NCBI RefSeq assembly: GCF_029873635.1
Contig: NC_080423.1
Location: 92,671,691-92,735,690, forward strand
Origin: Malania oleifera
Taxonomy: Eukaryota > Streptophyta > Magnoliopsida > Santalales > Ximeniaceae
Direction: 5' to 3'
Length of the DNA stretch: 64,000 nucleotides
In this document: piece after piece, positions 9,701-21,600 of the stretch
Position numbering within the stretch: position 1 is the stretch's first letter
How the letters are laid out: each line of letters starts with the position of its first letter
The notes under the pieces: generated by a model
Database searches by the model: none
The model's input: the letters and a program-made list of their open reading frames with translations, nothing else
What the model was told of the DNA's origin: nothing
Made by a program: the position numbers and the translations under genes

Positions 9701-12700
9701 CTAACTAAAAATTAGGCGCTTAGAAGCAAACTTACTTTATAAGTAAGTAGATTTATACTTAGTTGATTTCAACACTCAAGTTTTCAAGTCGAGCATACGA
9801 AATCCAAACTGAGTGGGGTCAATTCCATGACATTGAGGTAAACGTGTCAAAACTAAAGGTGCCTAAAAACTCATCCTCGGCTAAAAATTTGGCGCTTAGA
9901 AAAAAAAACTTAGAATACAATCAAGTAGATATATACTTAGTTGATTTCAACACTCAAGTGTCCAAGTCAGGTATACAAGGCCCAAATTGAGTGGGGTCAG
10001 TTCTGAGACATCTAAGATATTGAGCTAGACGTTTCAAAACTGACGGTACCCAAAAACTCCTCCTTGGCTAAAAATTAGGTGCTTAGAAGCAAACTTACAT
10101 TATAAACAAGTATATCTATACTTAGTTGATTTCATCACTCAGGTGTCCAAGTCGGGCATACGAGGTCCAAACAGAGTGGAGTTAGTTTTAATACATCTAT
10201 GACATTGAGTTGGACATTCAGAAATTGAGGGTGCACAAAAACTTCTCCATGGCTAAAAATTAGGCGCTTAGAAACAAATTTGCATTACAAGCAAGTAGAT
10301 ATACTTAGTTGATTTCAACACTTAAGTGTCCAAGTTGGGCATACGAGAACCAAACGGAGTGGAGTTAGTTCTAACACATCCATGACATTGAGATAAACAT
10401 GTAGGAGCTAATAGTGCCCAAAAGATCATCCCCGACTAAAAATTAGGCATTTAGAAGCAAACTTACGTTAAAAGAAAGTAGATCTATACTTAGTTAATTT
10501 AAACACTCATGTTTCCAAATCGGGCATATAAGGTCCAAACCGAGTGAGGTCAGTTCTGACACATTCATGACATTAGGGTGGATGTGTCGAAGCTAACGGT
10601 GCCCAAAAACTCCTCCCCGACTAAAAATTAGGCATTTAGAAACTAACTTAGAATATAATCAAGTAAATCTATACCAAGTTGATTTTAGCACTTAGGTTTC
10701 CAAGTCAGGCATACGAGGTTCAAATTTAGTGAGATTAGTTCTGACACGTCTGTGACAATGAGCTAAATGTGCTAAAGTAGACGGTGCCTAAACACTCCTC
10801 CCCGACTAAAAAATAGGCGCTTAGAAGAAAACTTACATTATAAACAAGTAGATCTATACTTAATTGATTTCAACACTCAAGTGTCCAAGTCAGGCATACG
10901 AAATCCAAATTAAGTGAGATCAGTTTTGATACGTTCGTGACATTGACCTGGATGTGCTGGATCTAACATTGCCTCAAAACTTCTCCCTAATTGAAAATTA
11001 AGCATTTTGAAGCAAACTTACATTATAAGCAAGTAGATCTATACTTAATTGATTTTAACACTCAGGTGTCCAAGTCGGGAATACGAGGTCCAAAATGAGT
11101 GGAGTCAATTATGATAGGTTCGTGACATTGATCTGGATGTGCCAGAACTGACAATGCCTATAAAATCCTCCCCCAGCTGAAAATTGTGCGCTTAGAAGCA
11201 AATTTACATTACAAGAAAGTATATCTATACTTAGTTGATTTCAACACTCAGGCGTCCAAGTTGGGCATACAAGGTCCAAATGAAGTGAGGTCAGTTATGA
11301 CATGTCCATGACATTGAGGTGGACGTTCCAGAGCTAACGGTACCCAAAAGCTCATCCTCGGTTAAAAGTTAGGCACTTAGAAGCAAACTTAAATTACAAA
11401 AAAAGTAGATTATACTTAGTTGATTTTTGCATTCAGGTGTTCAAGTTAGGCATACGAGGTCCAAACTAAGTGGGGTCAGTTCCAACACATTCGTGACATC
11501 GAGTTGGACGTGTCGGAAATGATGGCGCCCTAAAATACCTCCTCAAATGAAAATTAGGCGCTTAAAAGCAAACTTATATTACAAACAAGTAGATCTGCAC
11601 TTAATTAATTTCATCACTCAGGCGTCCAAGTCAGGCATACGAGGTCCAAACTAAGTGGAGTCAGTTCCAACACGTCTATGACATTGATCTGGATATGTTG
11701 CAGCTAACAATGCCCAAAAACTCCTCCTTGGCTGAATATTAGGTACTTAGAAGCAAACTTAGAATACAATCAAGTAGATCTATACTTAGTTGATTTCAGC
11801 ACTCAGGCGTCCAAGTCAGGCATATGAGGTTCAAACTAAGTGGGGTCATTTCTGACATGTCCATGACATTGAGCTAGATGTGTCGAAGCTAACGGTGCCA
11901 AAAAACTCCCCTCCGACTAAAAATTAGGCTCTTAGAAGCAAACTTACATTACAAGAAAGTACATATATACTTAGTTGATTTCAGCACTCAGGTGTCTAAG
12001 TCAGGCATACGAGGTCCAAACCGAGTGGAGTCAAATTCGATACGTCCGTGACATTGAGGTGAACGTGTCGGAAATGATGGTGCCCAAAAACTCCTCCCTA
12101 GCTAAAAATTTGGCGCTTAGAAGTAAACTTACATTACAAACAAGTAGATCTATACTTAATTGATTTCAGCACTCAGGCATCTAGGTCGGGCATACAAGGT
12201 CCAAACTAAGTGGGATCAGTTCCGACACGTCTATGACATTGATCTGGACATGCTGGAGCTAATGGTGCCCAAAAACTCCTCCCCGTGTGAAAATTAGGTA
12301 GTTAAAAGCAAACTTAGAGTACAATTAAGTGGATCTATACTTAGTTGATTTCAGCACTCAGGCGTCCAAGTCAAGCATACGAGGTCCAAACTAAGTGGGA
12401 TCAATTCCAACACGTCCGTGACATTGAGGTGGACATGTGGAAGCTAACGGTGCCCAAAAACTCCTCCCTGACTAAAAATTAGGCGCTTAGAAGCAAACTT
12501 ACATTACAAGAAAGTACATATATACTTAGTTGATTTCAGCACTCAGATATCCAAGTCAGACATACAAGGTCCAAATCAAGTAGGGATAGTCCCGACACGT
12601 CCATGACATTGAGGTTGACGTGTCAAAAGTGATGTGCCTAAAAACTCTTCCCCAACTGATAATTAGGCACTTAGAAGCAAACTTAGAATACAATCAAGTA

Positions 12701-12845
12701 GATCTATACTTAGTTGATTTTAGCACTCAAGTGTAAAAGTCGAGCATATGAAGTCCAAATTGAGTGGGGTTAGTTTTGACACGTCCGTGACATTGAGCTG
12801 GACATGCTGGAATTGATGGTGCCCAAAAACTCCTCCCTATGTGAT
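9630..12845. repeat. 185-bp satellite, about 17 tandem monomers
   Basis: The marker caagtcgggcatacgaggtc recurs at about 9785, 9963, 10148, 10331, 10516, 10701, 10886, 11071, 11257, 11442, 11627, 11812, 11997, 12182, 12367, 12552 and 12735, so the period is 185 nt (range 178-186). Each monomer also holds ccgacacgtccgtgacattg, ggtgcccaaaaactcctccc and taggcgcttagaagcaaac. Monomers diverge visibly, so the array is not recent, but length is tightly kept. Each contains a dyad with arms tccgacacgtcc / ggacgtgtcgga around a 13-nt loop, degraded in most copies. There is no open frame across the array. Confidence 0.95.
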
Positions 12846-12984
12846 CAAACTTAGAAATTTAACATTGTATCATTTCTTATTTAACTATGTATAATCATTC
12901 TTGCTATCAAATCATTTGTATTTATTGTACGTACATATTCAAAAATTTAATATTAATTTTTTTTGTATAATTATGACTTTATAG

Positions 12985-13045
12985 GGTTTGTGGTCTGTCA
13001 AATGATGATGAGGATGACCACGAGCACGATGATCATGATGCAACT
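12985..13045 (+). pseudogene. Possible acidic last exon of the CACTA transposase
   Basis: After a pyrimidine-poor but plausible acceptor (ctttatag) one frame reads VCGLSNDDEDDHEHDDHDA. Acidic His/Asp-rich tails are common at the C-terminus of CACTA transposase-associated proteins. If correct, the satellite array lies inside the preceding intron (about 8930-12984). The join is not certain: the strongest donor near 8930 is one phase off, while a weaker one (GTATGC) a few bases upstream keeps the frame. Confidence 0.35.
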
Positions 13046-13258
13046 TTTTTTTTTTTTTTTTGTTATGTGAACAAACCATGTGTGTGTATACATATAATGT
13101 ATACACATTGTAAAATTTTTTATGTATATATATTTTTATTTTATTAACAATTATAGGAATTGACCTACAATTATGGTTCAATATGATGTGTAATGAAAAT
13201 TAATTACAAGGTTCTCACAGGAATCCATGAATTTGTGAAAAAAAAATTAATTTATTAG

Positions 13259-13670
13259 AAACTTTTAGTGATGATTTTACAACCGCCACTAAAAGTTGGG
13301 TAGCAGTGACCACTCTAGAACCGTCACTAAAAGTATCTAAATAGTGACGGTTACTAATCATCACTAAAAGTAGGGTCAATAGTGAGACGGCTGTAAAATC
13401 ATCACTAAGAGTAGGATAATAGTGATGGTTGCGAATTGTCGCTAAAAATAAACAATGGGGACAATTTTTACCCCAAAAATAGTGTCAGTTATAGTGACGG
13501 TATTACACTTTTAGTGACGGTTTGGTTATGTCACTAATAGTCCATTATTAGTGACGATTTCCAAAATCGTCACTTAAAGTGAGTTGAGACAACCGTTATA
13601 GTCACTAATCCATAAGCATCACTACGCGGACACTAATAATTTATAGTGACAGTTCTTCTTTTTTGTAGTG
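13259..13670. repeat. CACTA subterminal repeats and terminal inverted repeat
   Basis: More than ten copies of a TTTTAGTGACGG-like motif occur in both orientations, for example ccgtcactaaaag near 13315, agtgacggtt near 13345, tttagtgacggttt near 13510 and cgtcacttaaag near 13568. They end in ttttttgtagtg at 13659-13670. In characterised En/Spm elements such motifs are the binding sites for the element-encoded DNA-binding protein. Confidence 0.88.
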
Positions 13671-15239
13671 AAGGATGTCTAAATTGAATATCTTATGTTA
13701 TGAAAATTGATGGAAAAATAGAGTTTGATTAAATATCTTGTAGATGAGAAAATTTAGCATATTAAAATATCACTATGAATGGATTTATGGATTTGATTTG
13801 TAAGATATACTTCCTCTCCAAATTACTTTTGATATTGATAAAGGTGAGCATGTGTAAGTGAAATTATTTTTAAAAACATGAGTATGATTGTGAATAATTT
13901 GAAAATAATTGTGACTGGTTTTTCAAAAATCTTGAATGATATGATCATTTTGAAAATTGAAACTTTTAACAATGATGGTCCTTGTTGAATTACTGAGAAT
14001 CTTGGTTGACTTGAAAATATTGAACATCTTTGATTCATGAATAGGTTTCAAATTTGAAATTTATGTTTGATGTATATACACATACACACATACATACACA
14101 TATATGTAATTATCATTCATTGTCCATTATACTCAAAAGTCAAATGGACAATAAAACGAAAATTTTTTGTTTGATTTTGCTTTATAGTTGTCTCCCATAC
14201 AACAATCAACAATGCCTACTCAGCAAGTATAACTACATTAACTGTTTGTTTAAAACTTGAAAAATATTGGGGAAAAAAAGGAAAATAAAAAAATTTTCAC
14301 TTTATATGTTTGGTTATCATGTAGGAAAGAAATTTAAAAAAAAAAAATACCAACATTTAGTTTTTCTTAATTTTTAATCAAATTCGAACAATATTTCCTT
14401 TTAATTGTATTTGATATAGAGCAAAAATATATTAAAAAATAAATTTCCTTCTGAATTTTTTCCCAAATATTTTAAATTTTTTTAATTTATTAAATTCGAT
14501 GAAATTTTTTTACGATTCTAAAAGAACAAATAAGTAACATTATTTATGCAGTTAGTTCCTTAATTTTAAGTTATAATTGTAGTATCAATTGAAAATAAAT
14601 TTGAAAGTCAAATTGTTAACATAGTACATATATTGTTTCGATTTTTTTATTTAAACTTCTATAATATTATTTTTTATACTACACCTAGTTTGACAAAAGG
14701 GCCTAGACCTCTCATGAGAATTTTAAAGTTTTACAAACCTTTCGAACTTCTAATTTTTGAGATATTTATATTCGTTCCGTTAATTTGCCATCACTTGATA
14801 TTAAAAAACACAGAAGGGTGAGTGCTTACAAGTTCCCAAGAAATTCATCAGGGGCAATAAAATTTGTTTGTGCTTCTACATCTCTGTCAATTTTTCAGTT
14901 TTAAATATTAAAATATCTAAAGAAATTTGTAAAAATATTTAAGATGGAGTTTTTGTTAAGAATGAGGTGAAGTTCACAGAATAGGTAAACATAAATAAAC
15001 ATGGATATCGATGTGAATCACCGAATGCCCGTAATAAAAATTCTCAAGAGGAAAAGGGCTGCTCCGAAAATTTCTTCGACATCCTTTTCTTACGAGAAAG
15101 CTTCCAACCACAAAGCCAGTCATGCAATCCATAAAAAACAGCTTTTTTACATTTCTGAATCGCAAACTTCAAGCAAATAATGGCCACTCAGGTTTATCCC
15201 TTCTAAGGCTTTCAAGAAGAGAAAGAATACACTCACGTT
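13671..15239. other. AT-rich intergenic sequence downstream of the thioredoxin gene
   Basis: I see no gene here. Open frames are short and low in complexity. Only simple features such as CA/TA-rich runs near 14075-14105 and poly-A/T tracts are present. The part 14950-15200 may include alternative 3' UTR of the thioredoxin gene read on the minus strand. Confidence 0.5.
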
Positions 15240-15245
15240 TTTATT
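15240..15245 (-). terminator. Poly(A) signal of the thioredoxin gene
   Basis: The minus strand reads AATAAA here, within GTCAATAAAAAC, about 78 nt after the TGA stop. This is a suitable distance for a plant near-upstream element, but the cleavage site cannot be seen from sequence alone. Confidence 0.5.
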
Positions 15246-15322
15246 GACAATTTACAAGATGATACAAACGCATATAAACAAAAGCTCACAATAAATCAAA
15301 GAAATTCTGACTACCAAAGCTG

Positions 15323-15481
15323 TCATTTTTGACATGGGGTTAGGGTGGATGAATCTACAATGGCAGTCATCTTCTTCTGTAGCTCTGGTTTGTTGGCCCC
15401 CACGAGCTTGTCTATTTGCTGCCCATCTCTAAGGAAGAAGAAGGTTGGAGTGGCTTTAATATCCCACGAAGTACTGAATTC
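15323..15481 (-). CDS. Thioredoxin h coding exon 4 (last)
   Basis: The acceptor is ...gtgagacag on the minus strand at 15482 and the stop TGA is at 15323-15325. It encodes 52 residues (90-141), starting [12 protein letters not shown], with cis-Pro at residue 101 and the C-terminal helix [18 protein letters not shown]. The tail ends TPCQK with an extra Cys near the C-terminus. Confidence 0.93.
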   Translation of the reverse strand, partial: EFSTSWDIKATPTFFFLRDGQQIDKLVGANKPELQKKMTAIVDSSTLTPCQK

Positions 15482-15587
15482 CTGTCTCACATCACACATT
15501 TATTTTGTATAAATTAAAAACATATTGAGAGTTTCTGTAAATAAAATAACCAGAAATATTATAACTGAACTGAATGAATCATAGAAT

Positions 15588-15649
<62 letters not shown>

Positions 15650-18600
15650 AAGAGGGGTGGTAACCCGATTAGCGCACTTTGATTTTTAGACCAGAAACTT
15701 TTTGGACCCTAAACTCCTTATTAAACCCCGGCGTACACCGATCATACCCATGACCAGCAACACTGGGTAGAGGTCTCAGTGAAAAATCAAATGTAGGACC
15801 TCTTATATTCCCTCATCCGCCCTCACCAGGCTGCACCCTGATGGGTGGCACCATGTTATGCTGGTGTAAGAGTCTATAAGCTCCAGGCCGGATGAAAATG
15901 TTTATATAGCCTGCGCGTTGAGAATGAACATGTATCTATGCAGATAAAGTTGGCATTTAAAAGAATAAATAAAGTAAATTTTGACTACCCGCATGATAAG
16001 GTTTAAAGCCTACTCAATGCGTCTTAAAACAATGACAGTACATTTTCATCTAAAAAGTTCAAAATTACCATGTAACTCCATACTTACAGGTAGTTCATCA
16101 ACATCAACTGTTAAGAACATCAGAGCAGTGTATTTCTCAGATAGCTCACGGTAGAATGGTGCAATCATTCTGCAGGGACCACACCATGATGCAGTGAAAT
16201 TTGCAACTACCTGTTGAATATTAAGCCCCAAGATAAGATAAAATTAAAGATAGAAAAGGAAAATTGTGCAAGATTCCAATCAAACAAATCAACTTAAAAT
16301 CTCACTCGTGCTTGTGCATGTTAAAGATAGAAAGGGAAAATTGTGCAAGATTCCAATCAAACAAATCAACTTAAAATCTCACTCGTGCTTGTGCGTGTGT
16401 AAGAGAAAAATTCCTTATTTGTATCATTCGTTCATGCAGGAAATATTCAATCATAGTTGTTTTAAGGAGACCTCTGCTAGCGCCTCAAAAGTCATCAGAT
16501 GCAACCTTTAAAAGGTGCAGCAAGGCAAGTCGCACTTCATAAATGGCTTTGATTGAATATTTTTTTTTGGCTGCTGCCTCATGATCTAGTTGTCTTCTTT
16601 CACAACCAATTAAACTCCACTTTTTCTCGTCTAGCAATCTGTTTTCCACCTCACTTTTCTTTTCCTCTTCGTTTTGTAACCAGGTTTTCTCTCCCGTTTC
16701 AATGCCCCCTTTTTTCTTTCTTTCTTTTTTTCTTCCTTTTTTACCTTTCACAAGGTTAAACACTGTTTTTTCCTTTAATTTTTTTCTGCCAGTGCCTCAT
16801 TTCTGAATTTCGAACTCTCTGTTTTCTTTTAGCCTCTGTGCCTCAATTCTCTTCTTATTTGATGACCAGGTTGAAATCTGCTCTCTTTCTGCCTCAGTGC
16901 CTCACCACTGAGTTTTTGAATTCTTTTTTTCGAATTCTTGTATTAATGAGTCTTTACAAACTGAGAACCGGTTTTGAAAGACATTTTACATGATTTTTCA
17001 ACAAATGTGCAGGTGAGGCACCTGTTGCACCTCTCGCCCTAGGCTCCAAATTCTCCATGTGCCTTACTGCACCTTGCACCTTTAATGACTACTGATGCTA
17101 TTCCATGTTTGCATTCCTCTACTAGCCTACTGGGATATTAATACTGTCCTAGTAATACATGTACTTGGGTAAAAGTGTCAAGTGCAAAAACCAATATTTA
17201 GTCCCTCTCTTTTGTTCATGCCTTATCCTTAAAAAGAGGAATGTGGCCTATCCATGCACCATACTGATGATAAATATGCTCACCAGATGCTTCATAAGTT
17301 TTTCTATTGGTTTTGGTGAGTAATGATTCAGCATCAGTATACAATCATTCGTATATTTTTTGGTTCTCAAATCCAAAGCTTCTCGTAAGGCTTCACCCTC
17401 AAGTTTTTGTAAAGCCTAGATGCCTTCCATTGATTCTTAAATCAGATAAAGGTATGGCGAAACCCTTACTTTTTTGTGATAATTTTCACTTCACAAATAT
17501 AGTATGGCTCATTAAAAATAAGTAAAAAATTTCATTCATAACACATAAACAGCATAGGGGACATATGACCATAAAGCCCCTAACACCATTTAGCATAGCT
17601 CATGTCTGGCATGATAATAAGGCAGTAATGAACTACTTACAATCTGGCCCTCCCTTTTTGCTTCTGAAATCTTTTCATTCCAACTTTCTGTGGTTGTAAT
17701 GAGGTGCACATTTCCACCAGAAAACTCGACATTATCATCTGAACCATCTCCATCGTTCAATTTCTGCGAGTAAATTCTACCTTTTGGTTAACTGACATAA
17801 CAAGCAAAAACACAGAGGTAGACAAACTAACATTTTAACACCAGGTTTTAAAACTGCTAGGGAATTGTTATAGTTGACAAAGCCATATGCTTTTGTGGGG
17901 TTCTTATTTTCTTTTTGGAGACGATCATCAGAGGGAAAATCTTGGGATGCTTCTCAAATTACAAAAGGTTACATGTTTGGAACCTCCCATGGAAATCAAA
18001 TTTAGACTTTTATTTTCTTTTTGGGGCCAACCAGCAGAAAGAAAACTAAGGGGCCATTTGGTCACAGAGGTAGACAAACTAACATAAAACACCAGGTTTT
18101 AAAACTGCTAAGGGATTGTTATATTTGACAAAGCCATATGCTTTTGTGTTCTTATTTTCTTTTTTGAGCCAATCATTGGAAGGAAAATCTCAGGATGCTT
18201 CTCAAAATTACAGAAAGTTACATGTTTGGGCAGTTTTTGACCTCCCATGGAAATCAAATTTAAGACTTTATTTTCTTTTTGGGGCCAATCAGCAGAAAGA
18301 AAACTAAGGGGTCATTTTGTATCACTATCAAAAATTATGATAACGAAAAATAGAAATGAAAACTAAAAGCTAGAAAAAACAAAAAAACCAGAAACCAGCA
18401 ACCTTTTTGGTTAATATTTCTAAAGCTAAAACAAACTTTAAAACTTAATTACAAAAATGATCATTTTCCTCTTTAAATCAAATAATATTTTTTTAAAATA
18501 AGATTAAAATAATAAAAGTACAAAATAATACAAATTAAAAAATACTATAATAAAAAATTATTATAACACACCCACAATGAGGAACTACTGGATAAGGGGT

Positions 18601-21600
18601 TTATCAGACCTAGTGTTTCATCTTGGGGAGCACCGGATTCGTTTGTGAAAAAGAAAGACAGGTCAATGAGGATGTGTATTGATTACCGAGAGATAAATAA
18701 AGTGACAATTAAGAGTAAGTATCATCTTCCCCGCATTGATGATCTATTTGACTAGCTACAAGGAACACGGGTTTATTCTAAGATTAATCTACGATCAAAG
18801 TATCATCAGGTGAAAATTAGATCAGATGATGTTTCAAAGACTGCTTTCCGAACTAGGTATGGCCACTATGAGTTCTTGGTTATGCCTTTCGGACTGACTA
18901 ATGCTCCTACGACATTTATGGATCTAATGAATAGGGTTTTCCATGAATATCTAGATCAGTTCATGGTGGTTTTCATTGATGACATCTTGGTTTATTCAAA
19001 GAGTCCTGAGGAGCATGTAAATCATTTGAGGATGATGCTACAGGTGTTGAGAGAAAGGAAGCTTTATGCTAAATTCAGAAAATGTGAATTTTGACTGGAG
19101 GAAGTTACATTCCTTGGACATGTGATATTCGGGGACGGTATTTCTGTAAATCCGAGCAAGATAAAGGCAGTAGTGAATTGGGCGAGACCGAGGAATGTTT
19201 AGGAGATCAGAAGTTTCTTGGGTCTGGCAGGGTACTACCGGCGGTTTGTGGAAGGATTTTCTAGACTATCGGGTCCTCTGACACAGTTGACGAGAAATTT
19301 TTCAAGAACTAAAACAACGACTCATCACTGCTCCAGTTTTGACCATTCCATCTGGAAATGATCGTTTCACAATTTATAGTGACGCATCTCAGAAAGGGCT
19401 GGGGTGTGTTCTGATGCAATAGGGAAAAGTTGTGGCATACGCTTCTCAGCAACTTAAGGAGTATGAAAAGAACTACCCTACACATGATTTGGAGTTGGCT
19501 ACAGTGATGTATGCATTGAAAATTTGGAAACACTATTTGTACGGCAGAAAATGTGAGATTTTTACGGGCCATAAGAGTTTGAAATATTTCTTCATGCAAA
19601 AGGAGTTAAATATGAGGCAGAGGAGGTGGTTGGAATTGATTAAATATTAGAACTGCAACACCAATTACCACTCAGGGAAGGCTAATGTGGTAGCTGATGC
19701 CTTGAATCGGAAATCAAGGAGTACCTCAGTATCAGCAGTGGTAGCTCAACACCATATCAGGATAGATCTAGAAAGGCTTGGTGTGGAGCTAATGGAGGGA
19801 AATCATCAGGCATTTATTGCTAATCTGGTACTTCAACCAACCTTACTAGAAAGGATTAAGACTGCTCAAATGAAAGATGTAGAATTAGAAAGATTATGGA
19901 TAAAGTGCAGAGTAGACTGGGAGCAAATTTTAATATCTCAGATGATGGAACTTTGAGGTTTCATACTAGGCTATGTGTACCTAATAATGCTGAGATTAAA
20001 AGAATTATTCTGGGAGAGGCGCATCGTCCCCTATATACGATGCATCCAAGAAGCACTAAAATGTACAGAGATCTACGAGAATCCTTCTGGTGGAGTAATA
20101 TGAAAAGAGAAATTGCCTGATACGTAGAGTAATGTTTGATATGTCAGCAAGTAAAGGCTGAGCATCAGAAGCTAGTAGGGCCATTGCAACCACTTCATAT
20201 TCCAGAATGGAAATGAAAACATATCTCCATAGACTTTGTCACAGGATTACCACCAGCACAGCATGAGCAAAACGCCATATGGACTGTAGATCGACTGACC
20301 AAGACTCCCCATTTTCTTCCAATCAGGGCTAACTACTCCATGGATAGGTTAGTTGAGTTATATATTCAGGAAATAGTTAGACTTCATGGCGTACCAGTGT
20401 CCATCGTATCAGACCGGGACCCACAGTTCAAATCTCAGTTTTGAAAGAGCTTACAAAGAGCCTTGGGATCTCAGTTGCTTTTAGTATGGTATTTCACCCC
20501 CAAATCGATGGACAGACAGAGAGGACCACACAGATATTAGAAAATATGCTTCAAGCCTATGTGTTGGACTCTGGGGGCAGCTAGATTCAATATTTGTCAC
20601 TGGTGGAGTTTGCTTATAATAATAGCTACCAGACCAGTATTAAAATAGCACCATATGAAACATTATATGGTCGGAGGTGCCGAACTCCACTATATTGGGA
20701 TGAAGTGGGTGAAATGCAGATTTTGGGGCCGAAAATTGTACAACAAACTTCTAAGAAAATCAGGTTTATTCACGAAAGAATTAAAACAACTCAAGGTCGA
20801 CAAAAAAGCTATGCAAATACTCGCCGGCGAGAGCTGAAGTTTGGAGTAGGGAGTCACGTATTTTTGAGAATTGCACCAATGAAAGGAGTTATGAGATTCA
20901 GGAAGAAGGGTAAGTTAAGCCCTAAGTATATTGGACCGTTTGAGATACTGGAAAGAGTTGGTCCAGTTGCTTATAGGTTAAAGCTACCCCCAGCATTATT
21001 CAGGATTCACGACGTATTTCATGTGTCTATGTTGAAGAAGCACCTCCCAGATCCGTCACATGTAATAAGTTATGAGGCGCTGGAACTTGGAAATACTCTA
21101 TCATATGATGAAGTGCCGATTCAGATCTTAGACTAGAAAGAACAGGAATTGCACACCAAAAAATTTCGCTAGTAAAAGTGCTCTGGCGTAATCACGCAGT
21201 TGAGGAAGTCTCATGGGAACTAAGGGAGGAAATGCGAAAGAGGTGCCCACACTTGTTCAGCGGAGCCCAGAGTTAGATAATGTAATAGTTCAGGTAAGAA
21301 TTTAATGGTATGTATGTTTTGAGTAGATTAATCAATTGAATGTATTTAATTGTAAATTTATATGTAATGTTTTTATGCTTGAGTGGGATTTTGGGAGAGT
21401 TTTTATGTAATTAATTGTAACCTCTTAGAAACCTATGATGTAATCACGATATTCCTCCATCACAAGTGAGGTTATTAATAAATTTGGGACGGGGCGGTTA
21501 TGTGGGTGGCTACCGGCTCTTCCTAGAGTCAGTAATTACGTCAGTGATTTCCAAATGTGGTATAAGTGTTAGCAAATTTCAAGGACAAAATTTTTATAAG

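Larger units (their letters stand above)
8173..13670 (+). mobile_element. CACTA (En/Spm-type) DNA transposon, right half
   Basis: The right end is ...tcttcttttttgtagtg (13670), which on the minus strand is CACTACAAAAAAGAAG, a classical CACTA terminal inverted repeat. It is preceded by a 400-bp field of TTTAGTGACGG-like subterminal repeats in both orientations. A C-terminal transposase fragment lies at 8566-8937 and a possible acidic last exon at 12985-13045. Between them are nested inverted repeats and a 185-bp satellite array. The left half and left terminus are not in the window; the gypsy LTR at 8172 cuts it. No intact transposase is present. Confidence 0.85.

Noticed and set aside
9763..12163. 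Short open frames starting MIST/MISA in the satellite
   Set aside because: They are single-monomer readings, broken in other monomers, with no constraint visible.
9630..12845. Regular repeats as a possible CRISPR array
   Set aside because: The repeated unit fills the whole 185-bp period without unique spacers, and the context is a plant transposon.
14974..15165. Minus-strand open frame of 63 codons just downstream of the thioredoxin stop
   Set aside because: No recognisable domain; more likely 3' flanking or alternative 3' UTR sequence.
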